The translations under genes and the position numbers were made by a program. The notes below the pieces were generated by a model. It was not told the DNA's origin. It saw nothing but the letters and a program-made list of their open reading frames with translations, and did not search any database. Positions 1 to 8,909 of a DNA stretch of 43,521 nt are shown piece by piece. Every line of letters starts with the position of its first letter. Position 1 is the first letter of the stretch. The stretch spans positions 1 to 43,521 of IMG/VR virus record IMGVR_UViG_3300047550_001870; one strand, given 5' to 3'. The DNA is from a virus.

Positions 1-1
1 G

Positions 2-652
2 CACTTATGTATAGACCCTAGTGGCCGAGGTTCTGATGAAACTGGAGTATGTATAGCCTCAGTTCTTAGTGGTACTACATTTATACATGAGTTACTAGGA
101 ATTCCTGGAGGCTATGATGACAATACTTTAAATAAGATTGTTAAGTTAATAAATGAATATGAAGTACCCTTAGTTCGTGTTGAGTCTAACTTTGGTGATG
201 GTCTATTTACTAAAGTTTTGACAGCACACCTAATAAAGAACTGTCCTAGACAGGTTGGGATAGAGGAATATAAAGTTAAAGGACAAAAAGAACTAAGAAT
301 TATTGAAACTTTAGAACCAGTAATGGCTATGCATAGATTAGTTATATCTAGAAAAGCAATTAAAGATCAAACTAATCAAATACAACTTAGCAGATTACAC
401 CGAGGACGGGGAGCCTTAAAGCACGACGATAGGGTGGATGTGCTTGCAGCAGCCGTAGAGTTTTATAAGTCCCATATGTCTACCGATACTGAAAAAGCAA
501 CGGAAGACTATAAACGTAAAGAATGGGAAAAACGAATTAAAGACTGGGCTAATAACTTTAGAGCCAGTGACTATGCCCCAACCAGTGGTGCTACACGGGT
601 TGTTGCAACTAATCAAAAACCTAAATCTAAGAAAAACCAGTGGGGCTGGTAG
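2..652 (+). CDS. terL: Terminase large subunit, C-terminal (nuclease) part, 5' truncated
   Basis: The reading frame is open from the first bases of the window to a TAG at 650-652, so the gene starts upstream. The visible part begins LCIDPSGRGSDETG and continues with RVESNFGDG and later KHDDRVDVLAAAV. These are the spaced acidic residues of the RNase H-like nuclease domain that cuts concatemeric DNA during packaging (T7 gp19 type). The ATPase domain is missing only because of the window edge. The C-terminal tail is basic (PKSKKNQWGW). Ejection protein genes follow closely, the usual late-operon order in podoviruses. Confidence 0.88.
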   Translation, partial: HLCIDPSGRGSDETGVCIASVLSGTTFIHELLGIPGGYDDNTLNKIVKLINEYEVPLVRVESNFGDGLFTKVLTAHLIKNCPRQVGIEEYKVKGQKELRIIETLEPVMAMHRLVISRKAIKDQTNQIQLSRLHRGRGALKHDDRVDVLAAAVEFYKSHMSTDTEKATEDYKRKEWEKRIKDWANNFRASDYAPTSGATRVVATNQKPKSKKNQWGW

Positions 653-662
653 GAGATAAACT

Positions 663-1397
663 ATGGACCCTATGACAATGATGGCAATTGGATCTGCAGT
701 TGCTGGAGGTCTTCAATCTATTTTTGGTGGACAAGCACAAAGTGCTGCCATTCAAAGACAAAATGAACAAGCATATAGAAACTGGATTCAATCTAATACA
801 CAAAAAACATTTAACAATTCTAGAGAACAATTTCAAGCTGCATACCAAACCTTACAACAGTTAAGAAGAAATAATGCTATTGCTAAAGCAGCTTGGGAAA
901 CAGACTATGATGCTAAACAAGCTGCTACTTTTAGAGCAGGATATCAACAAAAACAACTAGCTAATCAGTTACAAACACAAAAATCATCTTTATTAAATGC
1001 TATGATTACTAAAGGTATTTCATCTTCCAGTGGAATGTATGCATCTATGGCTACAGCACAGGCTTTAGATGCTATTCAAAATGCATCATTAATTAAATAT
1101 AATTCAGATATGGAAAAAAGAAATATTGATCAACAAACTAAAGGAATGCTTAGTCAACAAACACAAAATATCTTTATGCCAAATATTGAACTTTATGATC
1201 AAGCACCTATATTTGGAGATTCTTCTGGTGCTGCTACTGGTGGTTTTTTATCTGGTTTAGTCCAAATTGGTGGAGCACTTGGTGCTGTAGCACTTGAAAC
1301 ACCTAAAACACCTAAAAATAGTAATACTAATAGTTTTAACCCAAGAAACAATGCTTATACTAACCGAACATCTGGTGGTTCTGTTGGAGGAAGATAA
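663..1397 (+). CDS. Internal virion protein, T7 gp14-like
   Basis: This 244-residue protein starts 10 bp after terL, with AGGAG at 651-655 as ribosome site. Residues about 6-23 form a Gly/Ala-rich hydrophobic stretch (AIGSAVAGGLQSIFGG). It is followed by a long Gln-rich helical region and a second Gly-rich hydrophobic stretch near residue 195. Size, composition and position before larger ejection proteins match gp14-like proteins, which build the channel that carries DNA across the envelope. The assignment rests on architecture and gene order, not on a catalytic motif. Confidence 0.6.
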   Translation: MDPMTMMAIGSAVAGGLQSIFGGQAQSAAIQRQNEQAYRNWIQSNTQKTFNNSREQFQAAYQTLQQLRRNNAIAKAAWETDYDAKQAATFRAGYQQKQLANQLQTQKSSLLNAMITKGISSSSGMYASMATAQALDAIQNASLIKYNSDMEKRNIDQQTKGMLSQQTQNIFMPNIELYDQAPIFGDSSGAATGGFLSGLVQIGGALGAVALETPKTPKNSNTNSFNPRNNAYTNRTSGGSVGGR

Positions 1398-1400
1398 CAT

Positions 1401-4400
1401 ATGTCTAGAGTAAATACAGAATCTTTATTAAAAGTTCAACCTATTCAACCAAATGTTGCTCCTATTCAAATTCAACCTGAGTATCAAAGTAGTCAGTATA
1501 CTGGAGGACAAATTAGAGTTGGCCAAGCCCAACAACAAATAGGACCTACTGGAGATGAAGCTTTATTCCAAGCTTTAGCAGAAATGGCTGGAGGAGTTCA
1601 AACAGGAATTAATTCATTTTCTAATATTTCTTCAGGAATTGAAAAAGATAGAATTAAAAAAGCTCAAATAACTTTTAATGAGTTAAATACAAAAAAAGAA
1701 CTTACACCAGACCAAAAACAAGAAGAATTTGATAAACTAACTAGAGATATTTGGACTCCAGTATTGGGAGATGATTGGCGTAGGGAAATGGCTGTAGAGG
1801 TAGATAGAAATTGGACATCTAAAGAAGCTAGGGATAAATACGAAGAAGATAGATATAAAAGAGATTACCTAGAATGGAAAACTTCTAATAAAAATATAGA
1901 TAGACCAGAAACAAACGAACTTTATCAAGAATTTAATTCACTGTATGAATCAAAATACCCATCTGCAGAATTTAATCATTGGTTTATGGCTAGACGTTCA
2001 GCTGTGGATTCAGCAATTATTGATGAACAAAATAAACAAGCAGTAATTGATTTTAATGCTAGTATAGGTGTAAAATTAACATTTCCATCTAAGGAAGCAT
2101 TAGACTATTATAATCAAACAATTAATCCAACAGAACAAGGTCAATTTAAAACCGATTACCCAGCTTATTTTGAATTACAAGATAAAATAAAAGGACAACC
2201 AAGAGCAGTTGCAGTAGAAACTGTTCAAAAATATATATTAGATTCTTTTGGACAAGATCTTAATAAACTTACTCCAGAAGCTCAAAGAGCAGTTAAATAC
2301 GGACTTGATCAAATTGCACAACAAAAAGGAAAAGAATTATTTGAGTTAGTATTAAGTAGCAATATACACGATCTTCAAGTTCAATCTATATCTAATATGG
2401 CAACAGCTACTTATAATCTAGGAATAGATAAAAATATTCCTTCATATTTAAGTTCTATTGTACAAAATATTGGAAATATAAGCGATCCTGCAAAACGATT
2501 TGAAGCCTTTAGTAATATTATTCCATCAATATGGCAATCATTCTACCAAGATGCAACTAGTGCTGGAGAAGAATTTAGAAAAAAAGATATAAATGAACAA
2601 ATTAAAATAATTACTGATTCAGTTTCTTCTTGGTATCAGAGTAATAAAGAATTATGGAAAACATTAACGGGACAAGATGAGAACAGTTTTAATTTGTATT
2701 TCCTTAATGGAGGAAGACAAAGTATTATCAATAGTGAAAATGGTGGTCAACGTATTGTAACCACTACTTTAAAAAACTTAAAAGAATCAGCAACACAAAC
2801 TAAAAATATATTTCCTTTACAAAATCAAAGCCAAATTCAAAAGTCTATAGAAAACTTTAGAATCAATGGAGCTAATAGTCTAGGGATTAGTATAGATTCA
2901 ATTCAAAAGTTAGCTTATACTGGTGTAGGAACACCAACACCACAGTTTTCAGCATCTATTACATTAGAAGATTGGTATAAATCTTTATCGTCTGAAGATA
3001 AAGAAACTTTAAATAAAAACGGATATACTTTAAATAACTTTTCCAAACTAGAAGAATTTAGAACAGCTTATATTGATTTAGAAACTAGTGCAAGAGAAAC
3101 CCTTGCAAAAAATATAGCTAGTAATAATACAACAAGTACAACTAGTGCAAAAACTAATGAAGAAATAACCCAAGCATTTTTTACAGATCCTAAAATAAGA
3201 GCAGCTGGATTTACAGTATCAAATTCACCAATTAATCCAGATCAACCACTAGATGCAGAAACAGCTAGAACAGCTATATTATGGCAAGATTTAAATCAAC
3301 AATTTGGAGCATTTCTAACTGAAAGAAGAACATCAAACCCAGAAATAGGATCTTTTAATTTGTTTACTGATGAAAAAGGAAACTTAATTTCAGATCCATT
3401 TGATCCAGAAAGTTTTGCAAAAAAACTAACACTAGATACAACAGGTTCTTTAACAGATGAAGGAAAAAGAAACTATCTTAGATTACAATTTTCTTCTTTT
3501 AAATTAGCAAGTAGCTTACCAAAAGGACCCGAAAAAGATGCTTTTATAAGTAGAACTAAAGATTTGTTAACTAATGTAAGTCGTGCTGGGTTTAATGATG
3601 CATTAAGAAATAATCCACAACAACTATACGCTACTTCAGCATTACTACAAGGTCTATATAATGGAGATCCTTCTTTATTTAGTTCTTCTTCTTTTGTTGG
3701 ACAAGATTCAGAAATAACAAAAGCTATGGGTGCTATATTACTTACTATGTCAGAAAGTAGTTCAAAAATTATTGACTTTACACCTAAAGATCAACAAGGT
3801 CCAAATACTGAAGAACTAACACCAGACAGTCCTCAAATGAAAGTACTTAATAGTTTTAGACTAGCTATAGATTTATTTTCTCCAAGCATTTCATCAAAAG
3901 GATCTATAAAAGTAGCTCCTCTTGTAGATAGAGGTGAAGGACGTAATCCACCTACTGAAGTAGGCGATGTAATATCAGAAATATTAACTATGGTTAGTAC
4001 TAATGGTACAACTAACGATAGAGAAACAAGTATAACAGCATTTGCAAATAGATTTAAGTTTGGGGGTATAAATGCGTTTGGAGAAGCTTTAGAAAGTTTA
4101 TTAGGTTCTAATGTTCCTAAATTTACAGATAGTACTTCAAGTTATATGGTAAATTTAAAGAGTGATGATCCAAATGGAATTAATAAAAGATGGAAAGATC
4201 TTAAACCTTGGGAAAGAATTCAATACTATTTAGATACTCTATATCAAACAGATCCTACAAATACTAGAGTATTTTTACAAAGTTGGTTTGGAATTCAAAA
4301 TATGGATAATCTACAGGATATTAATACACCTTTGATGTTCTCACAAACAGGAAGTTATATTTATAGAGATGTATTAAGACCAGGAACTACAGAACAAACT

Positions 4401-5708
4401 ACGCAATATCGTAATAGAACTTTTACTAGAAAAGATACACCAACTGGAGATCCTGTTTTAAGATTTGATTTAGTTCGTGATGGAAAACTTATATCAAGAC
4501 AAGCATTATTTGAACAGGCTAGTAGAATGGCGTATAATGATGTAATGATTGGTACACAACGACAAACAAATAACTGGGTTTCTAATGGAGAATCTAAACC
4601 TATTACTATTACTCTAAATGATGGAACTACTAAAACTGGTACAAGTATTCAAGGACAAGTACATTCAGAAGATGAGTTTGTAGTAACGCAGCACTTAGCT
4701 AATCCACTACGACCAACCAATTTAGATTATGAATATTATAAATGGTGGGCTGAAACACTAAGAAAAACCCCAGTAACTAAACAAGAATTCTATAACGCAA
4801 TTCAAAAACTTACACCAAATAATACTAGATATGTTCTTACAGGTCTAATGACAAAAAGACCTGAATCTACTATACCTGGTACTACTCAAACTTTTGGTTT
4901 AGGTGTTCCTTTATTTGATATAATTTCTTCATTACATCAAGAAGATTTAACTGAACCTAATGTTGGCATATTTGTAGAATCGGATGGTACTATGTCCTTT
5001 GATATTGGAGATAATCGATATAGATTTGCAAAAGCACCTCCATATGAATCAAAAACACAATGGTCAAATACTGAAGATTTAAATAATTTTAGAAATGAAC
5101 AACAGTTTCATGTTAATCGTTTAGAACAACAAAGAGCAAAAAAAAGAATGATTGATAAACTAAGACTAGATGCTAATAGGATTTATACACCAATTTCTCC
5201 TTCAAGTTTATCTACTATTAGTAATGATACAGTACAAACAAAGATGGATGTAGCTCAACAGAAATACTGGATGGAAGCATCAAAAGCTAAAGATTTTTAT
5301 CAATGGTTTACAGACAATCCATTTGATTTATGGTGGAAAAAACAATATCAAGAACAGTATGAAAAAGACCATCCAAATTTTGTACAAATTGATAACGCGG
5401 TAAGTGGAATTTCTAATTTTATTCAAAATGAAGTTATTCCATTTATAAGAAATGGTTTTAGAGTTCCTAAGCAAGAAACTTGGGAGGATATTTATTGGAA
5501 TATGTATGCTGAAGCAATGCATCCTGTTTGGCAAGAAGAAAGAAAACAAAGATTTGCAGAAAAAGAAGCAAAACGTTTAAGGAAAGAAGAAATAGATGCA
5601 GCATTTAAAAAAAGTTTTTATGATTTTTTCTTAGCCTCTCCAGCAGAACGAGAACAACAAAGGAAACAAAAAGAATCAAATGAAACTAAAGGAACGGGTT
5701 CTCAATGA
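1401..5708 (+). CDS. Large internal virion (ejection) protein, gp15-like position
   Basis: This 1435-residue protein begins 3 bp after the previous gene (GGAGGAAGATAACAT precedes the ATG) and overlaps the next gene by ATGA. The N-terminus is Gln/Pro-rich and disordered-looking. The bulk is mixed-charge, helix-prone sequence, and the last 80 residues are highly charged (EERKQRFAEKEAKRLRKEE). I see no signal peptide, obvious enzyme motif or fibre-type repeat. Between a gp14-like protein and a giant protein, the position corresponds to T7 gp15, but it is about twice as long. A structural or ejection role is inferred. Confidence 0.55.
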   Translation: MSRVNTESLLKVQPIQPNVAPIQIQPEYQSSQYTGGQIRVGQAQQQIGPTGDEALFQALAEMAGGVQTGINSFSNISSGIEKDRIKKAQITFNELNTKKELTPDQKQEEFDKLTRDIWTPVLGDDWRREMAVEVDRNWTSKEARDKYEEDRYKRDYLEWKTSNKNIDRPETNELYQEFNSLYESKYPSAEFNHWFMARRSAVDSAIIDEQNKQAVIDFNASIGVKLTFPSKEALDYYNQTINPTEQGQFKTDYPAYFELQDKIKGQPRAVAVETVQKYILDSFGQDLNKLTPEAQRAVKYGLDQIAQQKGKELFELVLSSNIHDLQVQSISNMATATYNLGIDKNIPSYLSSIVQNIGNISDPAKRFEAFSNIIPSIWQSFYQDATSAGEEFRKKDINEQIKIITDSVSSWYQSNKELWKTLTGQDENSFNLYFLNGGRQSIINSENGGQRIVTTTLKNLKESATQTKNIFPLQNQSQIQKSIENFRINGANSLGISIDSIQKLAYTGVGTPTPQFSASITLEDWYKSLSSEDKETLNKNGYTLNNFSKLEEFRTAYIDLETSARETLAKNIASNNTTSTTSAKTNEEITQAFFTDPKIRAAGFTVSNSPINPDQPLDAETARTAILWQDLNQQFGAFLTERRTSNPEIGSFNLFTDEKGNLISDPFDPESFAKKLTLDTTGSLTDEGKRNYLRLQFSSFKLASSLPKGPEKDAFISRTKDLLTNVSRAGFNDALRNNPQQLYATSALLQGLYNGDPSLFSSSSFVGQDSEITKAMGAILLTMSESSSKIIDFTPKDQQGPNTEELTPDSPQMKVLNSFRLAIDLFSPSISSKGSIKVAPLVDRGEGRNPPTEVGDVISEILTMVSTNGTTNDRETSITAFANRFKFGGINAFGEALESLLGSNVPKFTDSTSSYMVNLKSDDPNGINKRWKDLKPWERIQYYLDTLYQTDPTNTRVFLQSWFGIQNMDNLQDINTPLMFSQTGSYIYRDVLRPGTTEQTTQYRNRTFTRKDTPTGDPVLRFDLVRDGKLISRQALFEQASRMAYNDVMIGTQRQTNNWVSNGESKPITITLNDGTTKTGTSIQGQVHSEDEFVVTQHLANPLRPTNLDYEYYKWWAETLRKTPVTKQEFYNAIQKLTPNNTRYVLTGLMTKRPESTIPGTTQTFGLGVPLFDIISSLHQEDLTEPNVGIFVESDGTMSFDIGDNRYRFAKAPPYESKTQWSNTEDLNNFRNEQQFHVNRLEQQRAKKRMIDKLRLDANRIYTPISPSSLSTISNDTVQTKMDVAQQKYWMEASKAKDFYQWFTDNPFDLWWKKQYQEQYEKDHPNFVQIDNAVSGISNFIQNEVIPFIRNGFRVPKQETWEDIYWNMYAEAMHPVWQEERKQRFAEKEAKRLRKEEIDAAFKKSFYDFFLASPAEREQQRKQKESNETKGTGSQ

Positions 5709-8700
5709 CACAAGTTCAATTAAGTAGTATTCCATTTCCAGAAAAAACAAAAGACGTAACTAAAGGTGATTTAGCATCTTCTCAATTACTAGATTATACT
5801 AAACAAAGAGAAGAAGATTTTAAAAACTTTAGTACTTTACTAGGACGTAGTTTACAAAACTCACTTAAATTTAATTATGAACAAGAACAAAGCCTAGCTT
5901 TATTACAACAACAAGATAAAGCAAAAACCTTTATAGATAAATTTATTCCAGAAACTTTTGATGAAGAAATGGATTTCTATGCTAAGAAAGCTGGATTTGA
6001 TTCCCGTGGTAAAATTTATTTTGGAAAAGATGACCAAATTCACACTGGATTTATGGGACATTCCGCTGCTTCAGATGCTGGTAATATGTTTAACGGTAAT
6101 TTTGAATTAATCTCTTCAAATCAAGCTTCTATAAGAAATAAAACACAAATGATGGGATCTAATGCTTTACTATCCAAATCAAAAGCATGGCCAAGTATTC
6201 AAAAAAGATTTGAATTAATGGGTTCAGATAAAGAAGATTATTTACAACAATTACAAACAGATACTAACTGGAGTAGACTAACTAATATAAATTCTTTTGA
6301 AAGTTTAGCTAGAGCTGTTCCTATAATCGATCCTTTATTTACTATGATTTCTGGAACAACGCCCGAAGAACAGTACCTTACTAGAAAAGATCCTAGTTTT
6401 GATGGTAATGCAATTGTTGATGATATAATTAAAAACGATCCTGAGTTTACTGCGTTTTTAACCTCACAAGGAGTTAATTTAAATGACTTAAGGCAATCAG
6501 AAAATCCTTTTCATTTTAGGTGGATTTTAAATTCTACAGTCCAAGCTAATGCAATGAGTCGATCTTTACAATCAGCTGAACTATATCATTCAGCTCCTGT
6601 AAATTGGGCATTATTTGGTTATGATCAATTATATGGTTCATTAACTTCTGGAGACTTTGTAGGACAAATAGGAATAACAGTAGCTACTGCGGGTTTGGGT
6701 GCAGTTGCATCAGGTATAGCTACTACAGTAAACGGTTTAACTGCAAGTAGTCGTGTAGCGGGAGCTATAAAAGCTTCTGAAACTGCTGTTAATATGGCTA
6801 GAGCTGGTCAACTAGTAAAAGGAATTCAAAATTGGATTCCAGCTAATATACCACAAACCTTAATACATACTTTTGCTCATGATGGAATAAAAATGGGAAC
6901 ATCAAAAGGTGGTAAAGTATTGAGTTGGATAGCAGGACAATCTATTGAAGGTTTTGTTGAAGAAGGTATTACTGATATTGCAAATCAGATTTACGAAAAA
7001 GAAAAAGTAGGAAGTAGACTTTCCTATGATTATGGACAAATGTGGCAAGCAGCATGGATGGGTGCAGCTATGGAACCAATCCTAGGTGGAGCAATTACTG
7101 GTATTAGTATTCCTGTAAATATTACTGCTTCATTTGCTGGTAAATTTGGTTCGCAAATTGGCGAAAATCTGTTTACTGGCATATTTAATGTTGATTCGGC
7201 TCGGGTAGGTGAATTTAAACTATATTTAGATGAATTCTTAGGTAAGTTTGATCATCTTTCACCTGAAGAACAACAAGTTAGAATTGGAATAATTACTTCT
7301 GCTTTAGCTACAGAAGCAGCTTTAAATGAAGTTACTAATGGAAAATTTGGTAAAGTCGAAGAAAAACATAATCAAGAATTAATTGCAAAATTAATGTCTA
7401 TTCTTGGAGAAGATCATAGATTAGCTAAAAATGATGAAGGTCGATTATTACTTAGTGAAATTGCTTTAAAGTTAGCTAAAATTAAAGAAGATTTAACTGG
7501 ACCTAGTGGAAAAGGTACAGTACGAATTGAAACAATTCAAGAAGGTTTAACTACTGATGAAGTTGGTAGAGGTCATATTGGATTTAAAGAACAACCTTCT
7601 CAAAAATTTTTAGTATTTCAATCAGGTCCTGATTTACGAAATGTAACTAAAATTCCGTATACAGAAGCTATGTCAAAAATATTTTCAGTTGAAGATGGTA
7701 ATCTATCTTTTACAAGAGAAGGTACTGAACTAATGATGATTGCTCTAATTGTAGATAATCAATCATCTTCGGAAACAATTGGAGACAATGTTACTGAAAT
7801 GATATTATTCTTAGCTAGACAAAAACTTAGTGATAAAATTAAAAAAGATAATCCTAAGTTTCAAAAGAAAGAATTATCTGAAGAAGAACAAGAAGAATTA
7901 GAAGACAAAATAACCAAGGTAATAGCAGAAGAAGGGGAAGATTTTACAAACATAGTAGATCAAATTAATAGTATGTTTGAGGTTATTAAACAACTAGATT
8001 TAAATCCTAAAGATGATGTAGAATCAACTGTTGATATTAAAATTGATCCTGAGATTGCCAAAAAGTTAGCAAGATCTAGACAAGAAACAAGAAATAGATT
8101 TAATAAACAAGAAGAAGCAGCAACTGGAATGCCACCATTATTAAGTAGACCAACAGAAGAAGAAATGGCTCCATCTAAACCTTGGTCTATGATGGATGAA
8201 GTTACACCAGTAGAAACAACTACTGCAGTTTCTGAAGTTGCTGCTACAACTCCTGAGATTGCTCCTGAGGTTGCTAAAACTCCTGAGGTTGCTCCTGAAA
8301 CTCCTGAGGTTGATACGACTATTAAAGAACTTGCAAATATTATTCCAAAAGAATTTACATTACCAGCTGGGTATAAAGCAGAATCAAATGGATTACAAGA
8401 TGATGGATCAATTTTTTATAATATTATAAATACAGAAAATAATCTATCTGAAGGTCAGATTTATTTTGTTTGGGATTCAAAAAATAAATTATTAAGACCA
8501 ACACCCCCAACAGGTGTTAACCTATATCCACAAGCACAAAAAAAAGGATTATATGCTGCTTGGTTAACAGAAATAAATAAATATGTTGATTTAGCTTCTT
8601 CTGGTATAGATAGAGAAAGTGGAACAATGCCAGATGCAGTTAAAGTTTGGATAAAGTTAGGTGCTAAAATAGAAAGTACAGAAGAAGTTGAAGCTATAAG

Positions 8701-8896
8701 TGGTAATCAAGCTTATGTTTTAAGAAAAACTGTTACTACAACTTCTGAGACTGCTAAAGCTCCTGAGGTTGTTTCTAAAACTACTGCAACTCCTGAGACT
8801 ACTAAAGTTACTATTGAGGCTAGAACTGGCGAATTAAAAAATAAACTGTCACCCGAAATGCTACATTTTGTAAAGAATTTAACAAAGTGCTCATAA
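5705..8896 (+). CDS. Internal virion protein with hydrophobic segments, P/T/E-rich linkers and a possible GNAT-like domain
   Basis: This 1063-residue protein is translationally coupled to the upstream gene (ATGA overlap). Residues about 320-345 (GQIGITVATAGLGAVASGIA) and 450-485 (AWMGAAMEPILGGAITGISI) are hydrophobic and could insert in membranes. Two Pro/Thr/Glu-rich repeat linkers (near 8200-8330 and 8740-8820) flank a compact region. That region contains LYAAWLTEINKYV and, about 15 residues later, a VWIKLGAKI pattern, resembling the acetyl-CoA site and C-terminal strand of GNAT acetyltransferases in phage polyvalent proteins. The domain call is tentative. Probably packaged and ejected with the DNA. 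Confidence 0.5.
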   Translation: MTQVQLSSIPFPEKTKDVTKGDLASSQLLDYTKQREEDFKNFSTLLGRSLQNSLKFNYEQEQSLALLQQQDKAKTFIDKFIPETFDEEMDFYAKKAGFDSRGKIYFGKDDQIHTGFMGHSAASDAGNMFNGNFELISSNQASIRNKTQMMGSNALLSKSKAWPSIQKRFELMGSDKEDYLQQLQTDTNWSRLTNINSFESLARAVPIIDPLFTMISGTTPEEQYLTRKDPSFDGNAIVDDIIKNDPEFTAFLTSQGVNLNDLRQSENPFHFRWILNSTVQANAMSRSLQSAELYHSAPVNWALFGYDQLYGSLTSGDFVGQIGITVATAGLGAVASGIATTVNGLTASSRVAGAIKASETAVNMARAGQLVKGIQNWIPANIPQTLIHTFAHDGIKMGTSKGGKVLSWIAGQSIEGFVEEGITDIANQIYEKEKVGSRLSYDYGQMWQAAWMGAAMEPILGGAITGISIPVNITASFAGKFGSQIGENLFTGIFNVDSARVGEFKLYLDEFLGKFDHLSPEEQQVRIGIITSALATEAALNEVTNGKFGKVEEKHNQELIAKLMSILGEDHRLAKNDEGRLLLSEIALKLAKIKEDLTGPSGKGTVRIETIQEGLTTDEVGRGHIGFKEQPSQKFLVFQSGPDLRNVTKIPYTEAMSKIFSVEDGNLSFTREGTELMMIALIVDNQSSSETIGDNVTEMILFLARQKLSDKIKKDNPKFQKKELSEEEQEELEDKITKVIAEEGEDFTNIVDQINSMFEVIKQLDLNPKDDVESTVDIKIDPEIAKKLARSRQETRNRFNKQEEAATGMPPLLSRPTEEEMAPSKPWSMMDEVTPVETTTAVSEVAATTPEIAPEVAKTPEVAPETPEVDTTIKELANIIPKEFTLPAGYKAESNGLQDDGSIFYNIINTENNLSEGQIYFVWDSKNKLLRPTPPTGVNLYPQAQKKGLYAAWLTEINKYVDLASSGIDRESGTMPDAVKVWIKLGAKIESTEEVEAISGNQAYVLRKTVTTTSETAKAPEVVSKTTATPETTKVTIEARTGELKNKLSPEMLHFVKNLTKCS

Positions 8897-8909
8897 TTAG
8901 GAGAAACTA

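Noticed and set aside
8238-8429. 63-codon Leu/Arg-rich frame
   Set aside because: Out-of-frame reading of the CCTGAGGTTGCT repeats in the 1063-residue ejection protein gene.
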